Shown in pieces: positions 51,475-60,858 of a stretch of 64,000 nucleotides of DNA. Both the position numbers and the translations under genes were made by a program. Source of the stretch: Candidatus Nitrospira nitrosa (GTDB lineage: Bacteria > Nitrospirota > Nitrospiria > Nitrospirales > Nitrospiraceae); NCBI RefSeq assembly GCF_001458735.1, contig NZ_CZQA01000001.1, forward strand, positions 992,001 through 1,056,000, in the 5' to 3' direction. Every line of letters begins with the position of its first letter. Position 1 is the stretch's first letter. The notes below the pieces were generated by a model. The model was not told the origin of the DNA. It was given only the letters and a program-made list of their open reading frames with translations, and did no database searches.

Positions 51475-54144
51475 TTACTCATGCCGTAGGACGGCCAGGG
51501 GAGGTTGCCCCAGGATCCGGTAGGTACTGAAAAAACCCACAAGCACGGTTAATATGATAGTAGCCGCGCAGCCCGATGCCAGAATCGCTGGGTGAAGGCT
51601 CCACGAAAGATCGAACACGGTCTCAAGGACTGCCCAGGAGAGAACACTCGCCAGCACGGTCCCTAACAGCCCGCCCAATGCACCGAGTAAAGCATATTCA
51701 ACCGCAAACGACTGGGCAATCACCATTCGAGTTGCTCCCAAGGCTTTGAGAATGACCGACTCATACAATCGCCGATAACGAGTCGCAGCCAATGCTGCTG
51801 CCATCACAAAGCAACCGGACAAGACACAGAACAGGGCCACCGCGCGAATAGCCAGGGAGAGCCGATCGAGCACCCGCGCGAAGCTCTCGAGCATGTCGCC
51901 CATGTTGATAGCCGTCACATTCGGAAAGGCCGTGACCACCGCCTGTTGTAGTACCACTTCTTCGGATGGCGAGACACGAACTGTACCCACATAGGTATGC
52001 GGGGCTCCATCAAGGGATCCAGGGGAAAAGATCATGTAGAAATTTGTCGAGAAGTTTCCCCATTCCACCTTGCGGATGCTCCCGATCTCTCCCATCACGA
52101 AGACCCCTTGGATATCCACCTCTATCGTATCCCCAATGTTGAGGCCGAGCTGCGTAGCTGCCTCCTCTTCGATCGAAATGAGTGGTGTCGTGAAGGTCTG
52201 GCCAGGTTTCCACCACTCGCCCGCGACAACCTGGTTATCTTTGGGAAGCTCCTGCAGAAACGTCAGGACATACTCGCGTGTGAGGTACCATTTTTTTCGC
52301 TGTTCCTTTTTGGCTTCAGACTTTTCTTTCTGTTCTTCAGCCTCGGATAATGCTTCGAGCTTGATGGGTTGGCCCTTGATCGAGGCGAGCCGTGATCGAA
52401 CCAATGGCGTTAATCGAGGAGCTGGGTCGTTGGTCCGTTGATGTAACAGACGAACAAACTCTTCGGTCTGATCGGGTTGGATATCGATGAAGAAGAATGT
52501 GGGTGCATCGCTCGGTCGGTTCTCGCCGACTTGCGCAAGGAGCGACCGTTCGACCAGTGACACAGTCGTTACAACCATCACACCGATGCCGATGGCAATG
52601 GTGATGCTCACCGCTTGACTTCCAGGTCGCAGTACGTTGCCTAACGCTTGGCGAAAGATGAGCAGATCGGGTCTTGGCCATCTTGTGAGGACGCGGAGCA
52701 GAGCGCGGGCCGCGAGCCCCAACAGCACAACAGCTCCGGCAAAAGCTGCGATGAAGAGTGCGCCCACTCGCCAGGATCCGGCTTGCCACACTGACAAGAG
52801 CGCCAAGCCCAGCCCGATCCCGATCGACGTGATGCCTTTCCCTTGATCGATCTTTCGCCAGGCCTTCCACCATGGCTGTGGGTTCTGACTGGCCGGAGGG
52901 GCCATGGGGACAATCTCTCGACGAAAAATCCGCGCGGGCTTCACTTCACGAATGGTTAACAGAGGCCACAGGGTGAAGAGCAGTGTGGACAACAGGCCCA
53001 AGGCCAATCCCTTCACCAGGGGTACAGGCGAAATGCTCAACCCGCCTTCAGTGAATCCCAGTTGGTCCAAGAGGTCCGACGCCATCAAGGCTGCGATCAT
53101 CCATGGAAGCGCTTGCTGGAGTAAGACTCCGACGACCAGACCGATCAGACTACCGGCGAGTCCGAGCATCATGGCTTGAAGGGCATAGGTGCGGATAATC
53201 GTCGGAGAATCAGCCCCGATCGTTTTGAGGATAGCAATGGTCGTCAGCTTTTCTCGCACAAAGGCATGCACAGAGGTCGCCACGCCCAATCCGCCGATAA
53301 ACAATGCGGTCAACCCAATCAGACCAAGATAGCGGGTCAGCTGGTCCAAAAATTGTTTTAGTTGCGGTTGGGCGTCCTTATAACCCGACACGCGAGCGGC
53401 ATCCAATTCCAGACGTCCACGCAGCTCATAGAGCAGCGGATCGGTGGGAAGGTTGGGCGGAATTTTCAGCAAATATCGCTCGCGTATGCGACTGCCCACC
53501 TTCACCAGCTCAGCTGCATGAAGACCTTCTCGAGATATCAACAACCGGGGGCCGAGGCTGAAGGCGTTGGCCATACGATCCGGTTCAGTTCTGACCACCC
53601 CAGTGATACCGAAAAGGCCCTGACCGATTTTGAGGCATTCTCCTATCCGGAGCCCCATCTTGATCAAAAGCGATTCCTGAACGACTACGCCAAAAGTGGG
53701 ACGACCCTGACATCGACCGGCCTGTTGGTCAAGAAGCTCCGCGAGATTGCCCTGGGGTTCCAAGCGAATCGTGCCATAGAGCGGATATTCTGGTTCCACG
53801 GCCTTGAGTTCCACAATTTGTGTCGGCTGCCCGCTTGGGGAGGAATCACTCTTGGCCGCCATCGCGATCAGCTCACTCACATGCGTGAGCGATATCCCGC
53901 GTGGACTCAATGAGTCCAAGATCGCCTGCCCTTGGGGGCTGATGGTGCGAGACAGTCGGATTTCAAGATCGCCGCCCAAAAGACTCCGTGCCTCCTTGTT
54001 CACGGTCTTTTCCACTTCCGCTCCAAAGAGCGACACTCCGGTCAACGCACCGACGCCAATAGCGATACAGACTAAAAAATAGACAAAGTGTCGCCACGCC
54101 GAGCGCGTCTCACGCCATGCCATGGTGAACGTGAAGGGAGTCAT
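51475..54144 (-). CDS. ABC exporter permease, YbbP/FtsX type
   Basis: 889 residues. FtsX-like with periplasmic domain: N-terminal helix (FVYFLVCIAIGVGALTGVSLFGAEV), large periplasmic region, and two FtsX cores (LIGLTALFIGGLGVATSVHAFVREKLTTIAILKTIGA and the C-terminal AVALFCVLSGCFVMAAALAATRYRRLYESVILKALGA). A lysine/glutamate-rich cytoplasmic-looking or periplasmic insert (SEAEEQKEKSEAKKEQRKK) is conspicuous. Starts in ATGA overlap with its ATPase. Probably exports or detaches a lipophilic substrate. Confidence 0.92.
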   Translation of the reverse strand: MTPFTFTMAWRETRSAWRHFVYFLVCIAIGVGALTGVSLFGAEVEKTVNKEARSLLGGDLEIRLSRTISPQGQAILDSLSPRGISLTHVSELIAMAAKSDSSPSGQPTQIVELKAVEPEYPLYGTIRLEPQGNLAELLDQQAGRCQGRPTFGVVVQESLLIKMGLRIGECLKIGQGLFGITGVVRTEPDRMANAFSLGPRLLISREGLHAAELVKVGSRIRERYLLKIPPNLPTDPLLYELRGRLELDAARVSGYKDAQPQLKQFLDQLTRYLGLIGLTALFIGGLGVATSVHAFVREKLTTIAILKTIGADSPTIIRTYALQAMMLGLAGSLIGLVVGVLLQQALPWMIAALMASDLLDQLGFTEGGLSISPVPLVKGLALGLLSTLLFTLWPLLTIREVKPARIFRREIVPMAPPASQNPQPWWKAWRKIDQGKGITSIGIGLGLALLSVWQAGSWRVGALFIAAFAGAVVLLGLAARALLRVLTRWPRPDLLIFRQALGNVLRPGSQAVSITIAIGIGVMVVTTVSLVERSLLAQVGENRPSDAPTFFFIDIQPDQTEEFVRLLHQRTNDPAPRLTPLVRSRLASIKGQPIKLEALSEAEEQKEKSEAKKEQRKKWYLTREYVLTFLQELPKDNQVVAGEWWKPGQTFTTPLISIEEEAATQLGLNIGDTIEVDIQGVFVMGEIGSIRKVEWGNFSTNFYMIFSPGSLDGAPHTYVGTVRVSPSEEVVLQQAVVTAFPNVTAINMGDMLESFARVLDRLSLAIRAVALFCVLSGCFVMAAALAATRYRRLYESVILKALGATRMVIAQSFAVEYALLGALGGLLGTVLASVLSWAVLETVFDLSWSLHPAILASGCAATIILTVLVGFFSTYRILGQPPLAVLRHE

Positions 54145-54917
54145 GAGCGGAATCTTGAGGGGAGGACAGAAGTCGGATGCTCGGTTCCATAGGGTGGATG
54201 ATTGACCAATGCGTCGGGAGCAATCCCGTCGGTGATCTCCACAGGCGAGGGTCGGGTGTCGGACTCAACCCGTCCATCGCGAAGAGACAGCACCCGTTGC
54301 ATCAATGCTGCGAGTGCGACATCGTGGGTCACGAGGACCAAGGTGGTCCCATGATCGCGGTGCAATGACAGCAGCAACTCCACGACCTGTGCCCCGGTGG
54401 CACTGTCAAGATTACCCGTCGGCTCATCGGCCAGGAGGATCGGTGGTCGACAGGCAAAAGCCCGTGCGACTGCGACACGCTGCTGTTCTCCCCCCGACAA
54501 CTGGACGGGATAGTGCCCCATCCGGTCGGACAATCCGACGGCGGAGAGTAGCTCTGCTGCCCGATCCCCGGCTCGCTTCTCCCCGCTCAACTCTAAGGGG
54601 ACCCCGACATTCTCAATGGCCGTGAGGGTAGGGATCAGGTGAAACGATTGGAAGATGTACCCAATTTTTTCCCGCCGAAATTGTGCCATTCGGCTTTCGG
54701 TCATGGTGGTGATATCGGTCCCATCCAGAATAATCGAACCGGATGTTGGGTGGTCGAGCCCGGCCATCAGGCCCAATAGCGTTGACTTCCCACTTCCGGA
54801 CGGCCCCACAATCGCCACCGACTGTTGAGCTGGAATGGTAAAACTGATGCGATCAAGAATCGTGACCGCCTGTCCCGCAGCGACTAAGACCATTGAAACC
54901 TGTTGCACTGAGATCAT
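54141..54917 (-). CDS. ABC exporter ATPase, YbbA/LolD type
   Basis: 258 residues. Walker [14 protein letters not shown]-loop [14 protein letters not shown], signature [16 protein letters not shown], Walker [14 protein letters not shown]-loop LVTHD. The sequence class (MacB/LolD/YbbA) always pairs with an FtsX-like permease, here overlapping by four bases. The tesA-type gene is divergent across an 83-bp gap, the same pairing as ybbA-ybbP/tesA in E. coli. Confidence 0.95.
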   Translation of the reverse strand: MISVQQVSMVLVAAGQAVTILDRISFTIPAQQSVAIVGPSGSGKSTLLGLMAGLDHPTSGSIILDGTDITTMTESRMAQFRREKIGYIFQSFHLIPTLTAIENVGVPLELSGEKRAGDRAAELLSAVGLSDRMGHYPVQLSGGEQQRVAVARAFACRPPILLADEPTGNLDSATGAQVVELLLSLHRDHGTTLVLVTHDVALAALMQRVLSLRDGRVESDTRPSPVEITDGIAPDALVNHPPYGTEHPTSVLPSRFRS

Positions 54918-55000
54918 ACAGCCTTGTGTTTCTTCAGAGGAGAGAACCCTCGGAGTGATAGTATACTGTCTGGGATGTAGGTGCGAGTGATGAGTACGTT

Positions 55001-55687
55001 ATGCTGCTCAGTAGAACTCTTGTTCTAATCGTGTTCGCCCTTGCCATAGTCTCCTGGTACCTTACACCAGCAAGGGCTTCCTCCTCCACGCCGGATACCA
55101 GACCGAGGATCGTGGCCTTTGGAGACAGTCTGACTGCGGGACTTGGGGTATCAGTCGAGGAGTCGTACCCGGCCCAATTACAACGACGGCTCGATGTACT
55201 TGGGTACATGTATCGGGTCATCAATGCCGGGGTGAGTGGTGACACGACCGCCGGAGGCCTGCGACGTGTGTCGTGGATCCTCACGAACAAACCGGACCTC
55301 GTCATTCTTGAATTGGGTGCGAATGATGGACTCAGAGGACTCAGCGTCGACCAAACGCAGCACAACCTTCGCGAGATCATCCTGCGGTTGCGAGGGGCTG
55401 GTGTGGGGATCGTATTGGCCGGGATGAAATTGCCACCGAATTATGGTCAGGACTACACGACGAGATTCGAAGCCATGTATCGGACTGTGGCAAGAGAACA
55501 GCAGGTGCCCTTCATCCCCTTTTTTCTTGAAGGGGTTGGCGGGAGCTCTTCACTGAATCAGGCTGACGGTATTCACCCGACCGGCGAGGGGTACAAGGTC
55601 GTCGTAGAGAATCTACTCAAGACCCTCATACCAATATTAAACGAAAAACCACAGAAGCTCAGCCTCTTACTCAACTCTCGTGAGTAA
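55001..55687 (+). CDS. tesA: TesA-type SGNH esterase/thioesterase
   Basis: 228 residues. Signal peptide (LVLIVFALAIVSWYLTPARA) then SGNH blocks: FGDSLTAGLG (Ser), NAGVSGDT (Gly), LELGANDGLRG (Asn), and DGIHPTGEGY (Asp-His). A periplasmic lipid esterase/lysophospholipase. Divergent from the ybbA-ybbP exporter; the pair is conserved in Proteobacteria. Confidence 0.94.
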   Translation: MLLSRTLVLIVFALAIVSWYLTPARASSSTPDTRPRIVAFGDSLTAGLGVSVEESYPAQLQRRLDVLGYMYRVINAGVSGDTTAGGLRRVSWILTNKPDLVILELGANDGLRGLSVDQTQHNLREIILRLRGAGVGIVLAGMKLPPNYGQDYTTRFEAMYRTVAREQQVPFIPFFLEGVGGSSSLNQADGIHPTGEGYKVVVENLLKTLIPILNEKPQKLSLLLNSRE

Positions 55688-55694
55688 GAGGCTG
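55660..55694. terminator. Hairpin at the tesA stop codon
   Basis: A perfect 14-bp stem CAGCCTCTTACTCA / TGAGTAAGAGGCTG with a 7-nt loop (ACTCTCG). The second arm contains the tesA stop codon. It sits between convergent genes, so it probably ends both transcripts, though no U-tract is seen. Confidence 0.65.
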
Positions 55695-55759
55695 CTCGTC
55701 CAGCTCTCAAGCAACACAAAAATAGCAGACCCTACGGTGGATCCCCAAACCGCGATGGT

Positions 55760-55942
55760 TTAGGACTTCTTAAAAAACGTGTCGTAGACGCCGTAAATGA
55801 GAACGATCGCGATCAGGGTGTAATACAGGCCGGTGACCCCGCTATAATCCGGAGGCCCTTCCGACACATTTGCCATCGCTGGCAATGCTTGGACCAGTAA
55901 GACCCCGGTGAAGAGTCCGGTTCGTGAAAATAACTGCATCAT
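55760..55942 (-). CDS. Small exported single-helix membrane protein
   Basis: 60 residues from ATG 55942 (GGGGGAAG upstream; a second ATG follows directly). A signal peptide (LFSRTGLFTGVLLVQALPAMA) precedes a short polar stretch (NVSEGPPDYSGVTG) and a C-terminal helix (LYYTLIAIVLIYGVYDTFF) with a KKS end. Such small subunits occur in respiratory or secretion complexes, but I recognise no family. Confidence 0.65.
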   Translation of the reverse strand: MMQLFSRTGLFTGVLLVQALPAMANVSEGPPDYSGVTGLYYTLIAIVLIYGVYDTFFKKS

Positions 55943-56064
55943 CTTCTTCCCCCTTCTAAATCCACAGAAGACAAAAAGTGGCCGTATTTTACTGGACATC
56001 GACCGGATGGTGCAAGAGGCAGCACCTGATGGGGAGAAAGGCAAGGAGAAGAAAGAAAAACCCG

Positions 56065-56967
56065 TTATGGTTGAGGAGTGGTCTTGGCTACGGCTTGAAG
56101 TTCCTCGGCGACTTCCTTGAAGGAGGTTGCAACCTTGTCAAAGTGGGACCCTTTCTCTAGAATTTCACGGGCTGCCATACGAATCTGCTCATCGTATTGT
56201 GCTACCTCGTTCGTCAATTCTCCGAGCTTCGTGAGACTGGCCCGGTAGGTGCTGACTTCACGTTCAAGATCACGAGTGGTCGTCTGGGCAGTTTTGAGTT
56301 CTGCCACGGAGGCCTGGAGCTGTTGCGTGAGGCGTCCGGCATAAGCCTTACGATCTCGCAGTTCTGCCTCTAAAGTCGCTAACACATCCTCTGTTTCCCG
56401 GCGCCGATCCTCTAGGCTCTTGATCGCGAGGATCCATGCTGAAACTTCTCCTGCTTCGATGACGGGAGAGGGAGGCAGCGGCTGTTCTTTTTCAATGGCC
56501 TTCATCGCTGGCTGCAACCATTCAACAAATTTCAGGATCTCACTTAGTTTAATATCGGCCACGGACGACTGCAAGGTCAAAGGTGAGGGTTTGTGAGAAT
56601 GGTTGGTCTGTGGCCGGGATGGGGATTCTTTCTGTATGCCCGATGTAGAGGACGCTTGGGGAGTGCTCCATCGATGGTACTCCAGTAAGACTGCGATAGA
56701 GTGGCGGCACAAGGGCTCTTCTGGTACGGAGCAGGAGCATGCTGAAAAGAGGTATCCGTCCTTTAGATTGACGTGTTGCTCGTAGAGACCGGCGTTACCG
56801 ATTACGGTTGACGAGATCTGAGAGTCGCTTGCTTCGGCAATACGGACCCTCTTCTCCGTCACGTATTGGCAGGCGACGTGGTAGGCAGCAGCCTCCGAGA
56901 CCGCCTGAATCATTTGTGGAACCAACAGATTGAGTCGTTCAGCACAGCAGGGAATTTTGTTTGTCAT
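56065..56967 (-). CDS. SWIM zinc-finger protein with long coiled coil
   Basis: 300 residues from ATG 56967. A SWIM-type finger (CxCx8CxH: ACSCSVPEEPLCRHSIAVLLEY) lies near residue 80; the C-terminal half is a coiled coil (DRRRETEDVLATLEAELRDRKAYAGRLTQQLQASVAELKTAQTTTRDLE). SWIM domains bind nucleic acids or proteins and are often found with SNF2 helicases; here it is fused to a coiled coil only. Function unknown. Confidence 0.78.
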   Translation of the reverse strand: MTNKIPCCAERLNLLVPQMIQAVSEAAAYHVACQYVTEKRVRIAEASDSQISSTVIGNAGLYEQHVNLKDGYLFSACSCSVPEEPLCRHSIAVLLEYHRWSTPQASSTSGIQKESPSRPQTNHSHKPSPLTLQSSVADIKLSEILKFVEWLQPAMKAIEKEQPLPPSPVIEAGEVSAWILAIKSLEDRRRETEDVLATLEAELRDRKAYAGRLTQQLQASVAELKTAQTTTRDLEREVSTYRASLTKLGELTNEVAQYDEQIRMAAREILEKGSHFDKVATSFKEVAEELQAVAKTTPQP

Positions 56968-57099
56968 GGGGTGGGTCCTTGATACTCCTCTGAAGGCCAT
57001 GATGGCGTCAGTTTGACGACCGACCTGGAGAGTGTCAATTAGTCTTTAGTAGCGTGCACCTTTACCGTAGGGTAACGGGCAACAGTTGGGGAAATAAGA

Positions 57100-58104
57100 C
57101 TATTTGCAAGGTTTGGTGGGGTTTGGTTTTCCCATCGGGGTCAACCAGATATAGTCTGCGATGGGATCGTCCAGATGGGCTTGAACGTCTTCGGCCCGGC
57201 TTGGTTCGAATGACATCATGTAGACGGTTGTTTGCGTGACGTCGCCGGACAGTCGTCTCGCCACGCGCTTCGGGACTGGGAGACCATATTGGATGTGTCC
57301 GCCCCCTGTGTAGCTCAAGATGATGCGGCGCAACCCGTCTGCAGCACGACGGATTTCTTCCTGTCTCTGGACTAGAGTCTTGGCCATACCCTCATCACGG
57401 ACCATCGACGCCTCATACATCGTTCGATAGTGTTCCTCTGTTCCGCCATGGCACCGACGCAGCTGATCGATGATTTTGGTGTGGTACGCGGGATCATCGA
57501 CAATCTCTTCTTGCGCCATGCCTGATGCCGCCCACTCGGGTTCGAGTTTCACCGGTTCCAGCCCAAATTTTAGGATGCGGCGGATCAGTGGCTTCGGCGG
57601 ATTCATGGCACGGACAGGCAGCTGCCGCTCGCGAGCAAACGTGACGAGCGGCCCATAATCGCTAAACTCCCCCCCCCAGTTTTGCTTCCAACGTACCTCT
57701 TCCAAAAACTCGTCCGACATTGCCTGGATGCCGGAGACATAGGAGTCCAAGGCTTCTTGACCGTCCCACCCAAACATTTCCATGCCGATGGTGGGGTAAA
57801 TCCGATCTGCGAGCAGCTGGTTTAAGACTTTCAAGGCGGCTTCGATATGGTAGGGGTTGTGGTGTTCTTCACCTAGATAGATAATCTCTGCCTGCTCCAG
57901 AGCCTTAATCCATTCAGGAAAGGCGACAACGTGGCCTGTTCGGGTATCGATGATATGCCAGGGCTGCCATGTCACGGCTGGTTCGACTGTCGGTGAGTCA
58001 AGCGGTGGCATGGCACCGCTTGCGGAAGCAATGAGGAGCCAGAGCACGAAACTCAGAGCCAGGACAATCCCCCTACATCGACGCAGGACCAGCCACGCAT
58101 GCAT
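57100..58104 (-). CDS. ChaN-family haem-binding-like protein
   Basis: 334 residues from ATG 58104 (GTAGGAG upstream). N-terminal signal sequence (GIVLALSFVLWLLIASASGA). The ChaN domain (PF04187) is seen in AEIIYLGEEHHNPYHIEAALKVL, TIGMEMFGWDGQEALDSYVSG, and IILSYTGGGHIQYGLPVPKRV. ChaN of Campylobacter binds two haems between monomers. No partner iron genes adjacent. The C-terminus (MGKPNPTKPCK) ends in a lone cysteine. Confidence 0.88.
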   Translation of the reverse strand: MHAWLVLRRCRGIVLALSFVLWLLIASASGAMPPLDSPTVEPAVTWQPWHIIDTRTGHVVAFPEWIKALEQAEIIYLGEEHHNPYHIEAALKVLNQLLADRIYPTIGMEMFGWDGQEALDSYVSGIQAMSDEFLEEVRWKQNWGGEFSDYGPLVTFARERQLPVRAMNPPKPLIRRILKFGLEPVKLEPEWAASGMAQEEIVDDPAYHTKIIDQLRRCHGGTEEHYRTMYEASMVRDEGMAKTLVQRQEEIRRAADGLRRIILSYTGGGHIQYGLPVPKRVARRLSGDVTQTTVYMMSFEPSRAEDVQAHLDDPIADYIWLTPMGKPNPTKPCK

Positions 58105-58231
58105 AGGGCACTCCTACCATACTGCAGCTCAGACGAACAAGCCGCCTTGACGGCAAAGTTGGTGGCCCACTATGCTGGTCCATCGGAAGAGATGTGTGCG
58201 TCCTCACCGTCAATGACCTGTTGCCCTCCCC

Positions 58232-59542
58232 ATGAACTCCGCTGACCCATTCGAGTCATTTCGTCGTCACGTTAGTCGGCAGGCACACCGTGTCCCTAAA
58301 CAGTGGGATGCTTCAAGGGGACTGCTCGAAAAAATGACGTTCACCTCGACGGTTGATCGCCTCATCTCTGCCATTAAAGAACAGCCTCTTCCTGACAGTG
58401 TGAAAGCGATCTTGCTCCAATTGTTTGAGGAGAAACGACCGCAGCGTGTGCAAGATCTCGACGGAGAGTATCTCAAACGGGTGACGGGTCTTCCGCCTGC
58501 CAAAGCCATGCGGGCACTCACCATTGCATTTGGTTTAGTGCCTGCGCCAACCTCGAAATGGCCGATGAGCTCCCTCTCGAGTGAGGCGATAGAGGGATTA
58601 GTGCGTGGCCTTACCAATCCGTTCGATCTCCTCATGCATGCTGATGTGGCCTCTGTGCTCGATATTGGTACGGGGGACCTATCGTTCGCCGAAGAACTCG
58701 CCGATCAGTATGGGCCCCAGCTCCATCAGCGCGATCGGCCGCTTATTCTCCATGGGGTGGATCGGCTCGACCCGCAATCACAGTTAGGCGGCCCCCTTCA
58801 CGCCGATTCAGGTAGACTGCACAGATTACAACAGAGCCAGGAGCTCTCCTTCGCCTTTTTTGGTCATCAAGACGTATTCAACCTGAATGAGCTCGATGGG
58901 CGAGACCTCCTCGCGCCGCGTTATACTGTAGCCACCTGTTGGGCTCCGGCCACGCCGACGTTTGCGTACGAACCGAGTCGGCTCTCGCCTGCGGTCATTC
59001 ACGAGGAGCTGCAACGGACCAAGGGCGCCTTTCGCCTGACGTGCTTTGGGAAAGAACCGGCGTTGGAAGTTCTGCACGGGACTCGTGCCCTGCTCTTCCC
59101 ACCCTGGAAGTTTGATATCATTGGCCCGCTGGCGTTGCTGCAGCTGCTCGTGCAGCGGGGTTCTCTCGTGGTGCTGGGTTCAGTGGACGACCAGGTGTTT
59201 TGGGAAATCCTGGCCCAGTTGCTGGATGATCCACGCTACCGTCCCCAGGACGAACCGTTTCATGCGGGAAACCTTCCTGCCATATTTGGTGGGATCTACG
59301 ATCAGCTTACGAGCCTACCGATTGGTGCGTCGGTGGTGCTCGCCGACCTAGGAATCCTTCGGCGGCGGTGGCCTCTTGCGGATCTGTCGGCTTCCACAGA
59401 TCAATCGACCAGGCTCTTTCGCTACGTTCGCATCAGTCGTGGCGCCACCTTCGCAGGCATGCCTGCCAGCAGTACCGCCCGAAAGTTTTCCGCCATGACT
59501 GAGGAAGTGCCGCCCTGGCTGCTTACGCTTGTTCCGGCGTAA
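58232..59542 (+). CDS. Unrecognised protein with a methyltransferase-like segment
   Basis: 436 residues. The segment VASVLDIGTGDLSFAEELADQYG near residue 140 matches motif I of SAM-dependent methyltransferases (DxGxGxxxF), and a downstream acidic segment (LHGVDRLD) could be motif II. An N-terminal helical part (QPLPDSVKAILLQLFEEKRPQ) and a C-terminal alpha/beta part (GSLVVLGSVDDQVFWEILAQLL) flank it. No motif IV is obvious, so enzymatic activity is uncertain. It precedes moxR by 140 bp in the same direction. Confidence 0.65.
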   Translation: MNSADPFESFRRHVSRQAHRVPKQWDASRGLLEKMTFTSTVDRLISAIKEQPLPDSVKAILLQLFEEKRPQRVQDLDGEYLKRVTGLPPAKAMRALTIAFGLVPAPTSKWPMSSLSSEAIEGLVRGLTNPFDLLMHADVASVLDIGTGDLSFAEELADQYGPQLHQRDRPLILHGVDRLDPQSQLGGPLHADSGRLHRLQQSQELSFAFFGHQDVFNLNELDGRDLLAPRYTVATCWAPATPTFAYEPSRLSPAVIHEELQRTKGAFRLTCFGKEPALEVLHGTRALLFPPWKFDIIGPLALLQLLVQRGSLVVLGSVDDQVFWEILAQLLDDPRYRPQDEPFHAGNLPAIFGGIYDQLTSLPIGASVVLADLGILRRRWPLADLSASTDQSTRLFRYVRISRGATFAGMPASSTARKFSAMTEEVPPWLLTLVPA

Positions 59543-59682
59543 GTTAGGTGGAATTCAGCGTTGGTGCGATCTCACAGACGTGCGAATCACGCGATTCATT
59601 GACCGTCTTCAGGCCCTTTGCTAGACTTCGATCGTGTTCGATCACCACGCGTTTCTCCAGTATTCCAGACTCTAATCCCATC

Positions 59683-60624
59683 ATGACTTCTACGGAGACC
59701 ATCCGGGCCATTCAGGAGAACATTGCCCGGGTGATCAAAGGGAAACCCCATGTCATCGAGATGTGCCTCGTCGCACTGCTCGCTCGCGGGCATCTCCTTC
59801 TCGAAGATGTTCCGGGAGTCGGCAAAACCACACTGGCTCATAGCCTTGCACGATCGTTGGACTGCTCGTTCAAACGCATTCAATTTACAAGCGATCTGCT
59901 GCCGTCTGACATTGTGGGCGTTTCGATTTTCAATCGGCAGAAGCAGGCGTTTGAGTTCATCCCCGGACCCATTTTCGCCAACATTGTCCTGGCAGATGAA
60001 ATCAATCGTACGACGCCGAAGACTCAGAGCAGCCTGTTGGAGGCGATGAGTGAGGCGCAGATTTCGTTCGACAATAAGACGTATCCGCTCAGTCCGCCGT
60101 TTATGGTCATCGCGACACAAAACCCTGCCGAGTATCATGGAACCTTCCCACTTCCGGAGTCACAACTCGACCGGTTCTTGATGAGGCTGCGCATCGGCTA
60201 TCCGGCACCGGAAGAGGAGAAGAAAGTTCTTGAACGAGCCTCATCTCTGCACCCAGCTGAAGAGTTGCTCCCACTGTTGACCGCTCCAGAGGTGGTCCAG
60301 CTTCAGGACCAGGTCGACAAAGTCTTTATGGAGGAAAGCCTGACCGACTATCTCCTAGCCATTGTCCAGAGTACCAGGCAGTCCGAGCTCCTGGCCCTCG
60401 GGGTGAGCACAAGGGGAGCGCTCGCATTGAGTCGCGCTGCGAAAGCCCTGGCGCTCGTGCGCGGACGAACTTATTGCCTGCCGGACGATATTAAAGAGCT
60501 CGCTCCGATCGTGCTGTCTCACCGCATCATGGTGGCACGTCAGGCTGGTCTTCACCAACGAAGTTTTGAGCAAGCTGAACGCATCATCCGCGATTTAGTC
60601 GACACGATTCCTGTGCCGGTCTAG
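59683..60624 (+). CDS. MoxR-type AAA+ ATPase
   Basis: 313 residues from ATG 59683; the frame extends 45 codons upstream but lacks a start with a ribosome site. Walker A EDVPGVGKTTLAHSLAR, Walker B IVLADEINRTTPKTQSSLLEAM, sensor 1 VIATQNP, arginine finger PLPESQLDRFLMRL, and AAA_lid. MoxR proteins act as chaperone-like remodelers with DUF58/VWA partners. Next in the operon is the DUF58 gene, then TgpA. Confidence 0.94.
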   Translation: MTSTETIRAIQENIARVIKGKPHVIEMCLVALLARGHLLLEDVPGVGKTTLAHSLARSLDCSFKRIQFTSDLLPSDIVGVSIFNRQKQAFEFIPGPIFANIVLADEINRTTPKTQSSLLEAMSEAQISFDNKTYPLSPPFMVIATQNPAEYHGTFPLPESQLDRFLMRLRIGYPAPEEEKKVLERASSLHPAEELLPLLTAPEVVQLQDQVDKVFMEESLTDYLLAIVQSTRQSELLALGVSTRGALALSRAAKALALVRGRTYCLPDDIKELAPIVLSHRIMVARQAGLHQRSFEQAERIIRDLVDTIPVPV

Positions 60625-60858
60625 TCTGCATTATTCATGAACAGATCTGTTGCAATTGCCGATTCGCTGTTGCGACAGACCGGTAGCCTGCGGGTTTGTC
60701 CCACGGACTTCCGACGTCCTGCACGAGTACGTCTCAGCTCCTCCGGGCTCCGCGAGATGGGCTTACAACGCGGCTTGGCGATTTCTCGACGAACCGTGAT
60801 GAATGATACGGGACCGTGCGTCTCTGTCCTTTGGTAGCCCTCTCAGAGTTGGTGGGAT

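Noticed and set aside
60637-60837. 66-residue ORF between moxR and DUF58
   Set aside because: Lacks a ribosome site and recognisable features; the gap is short and probably non-coding.
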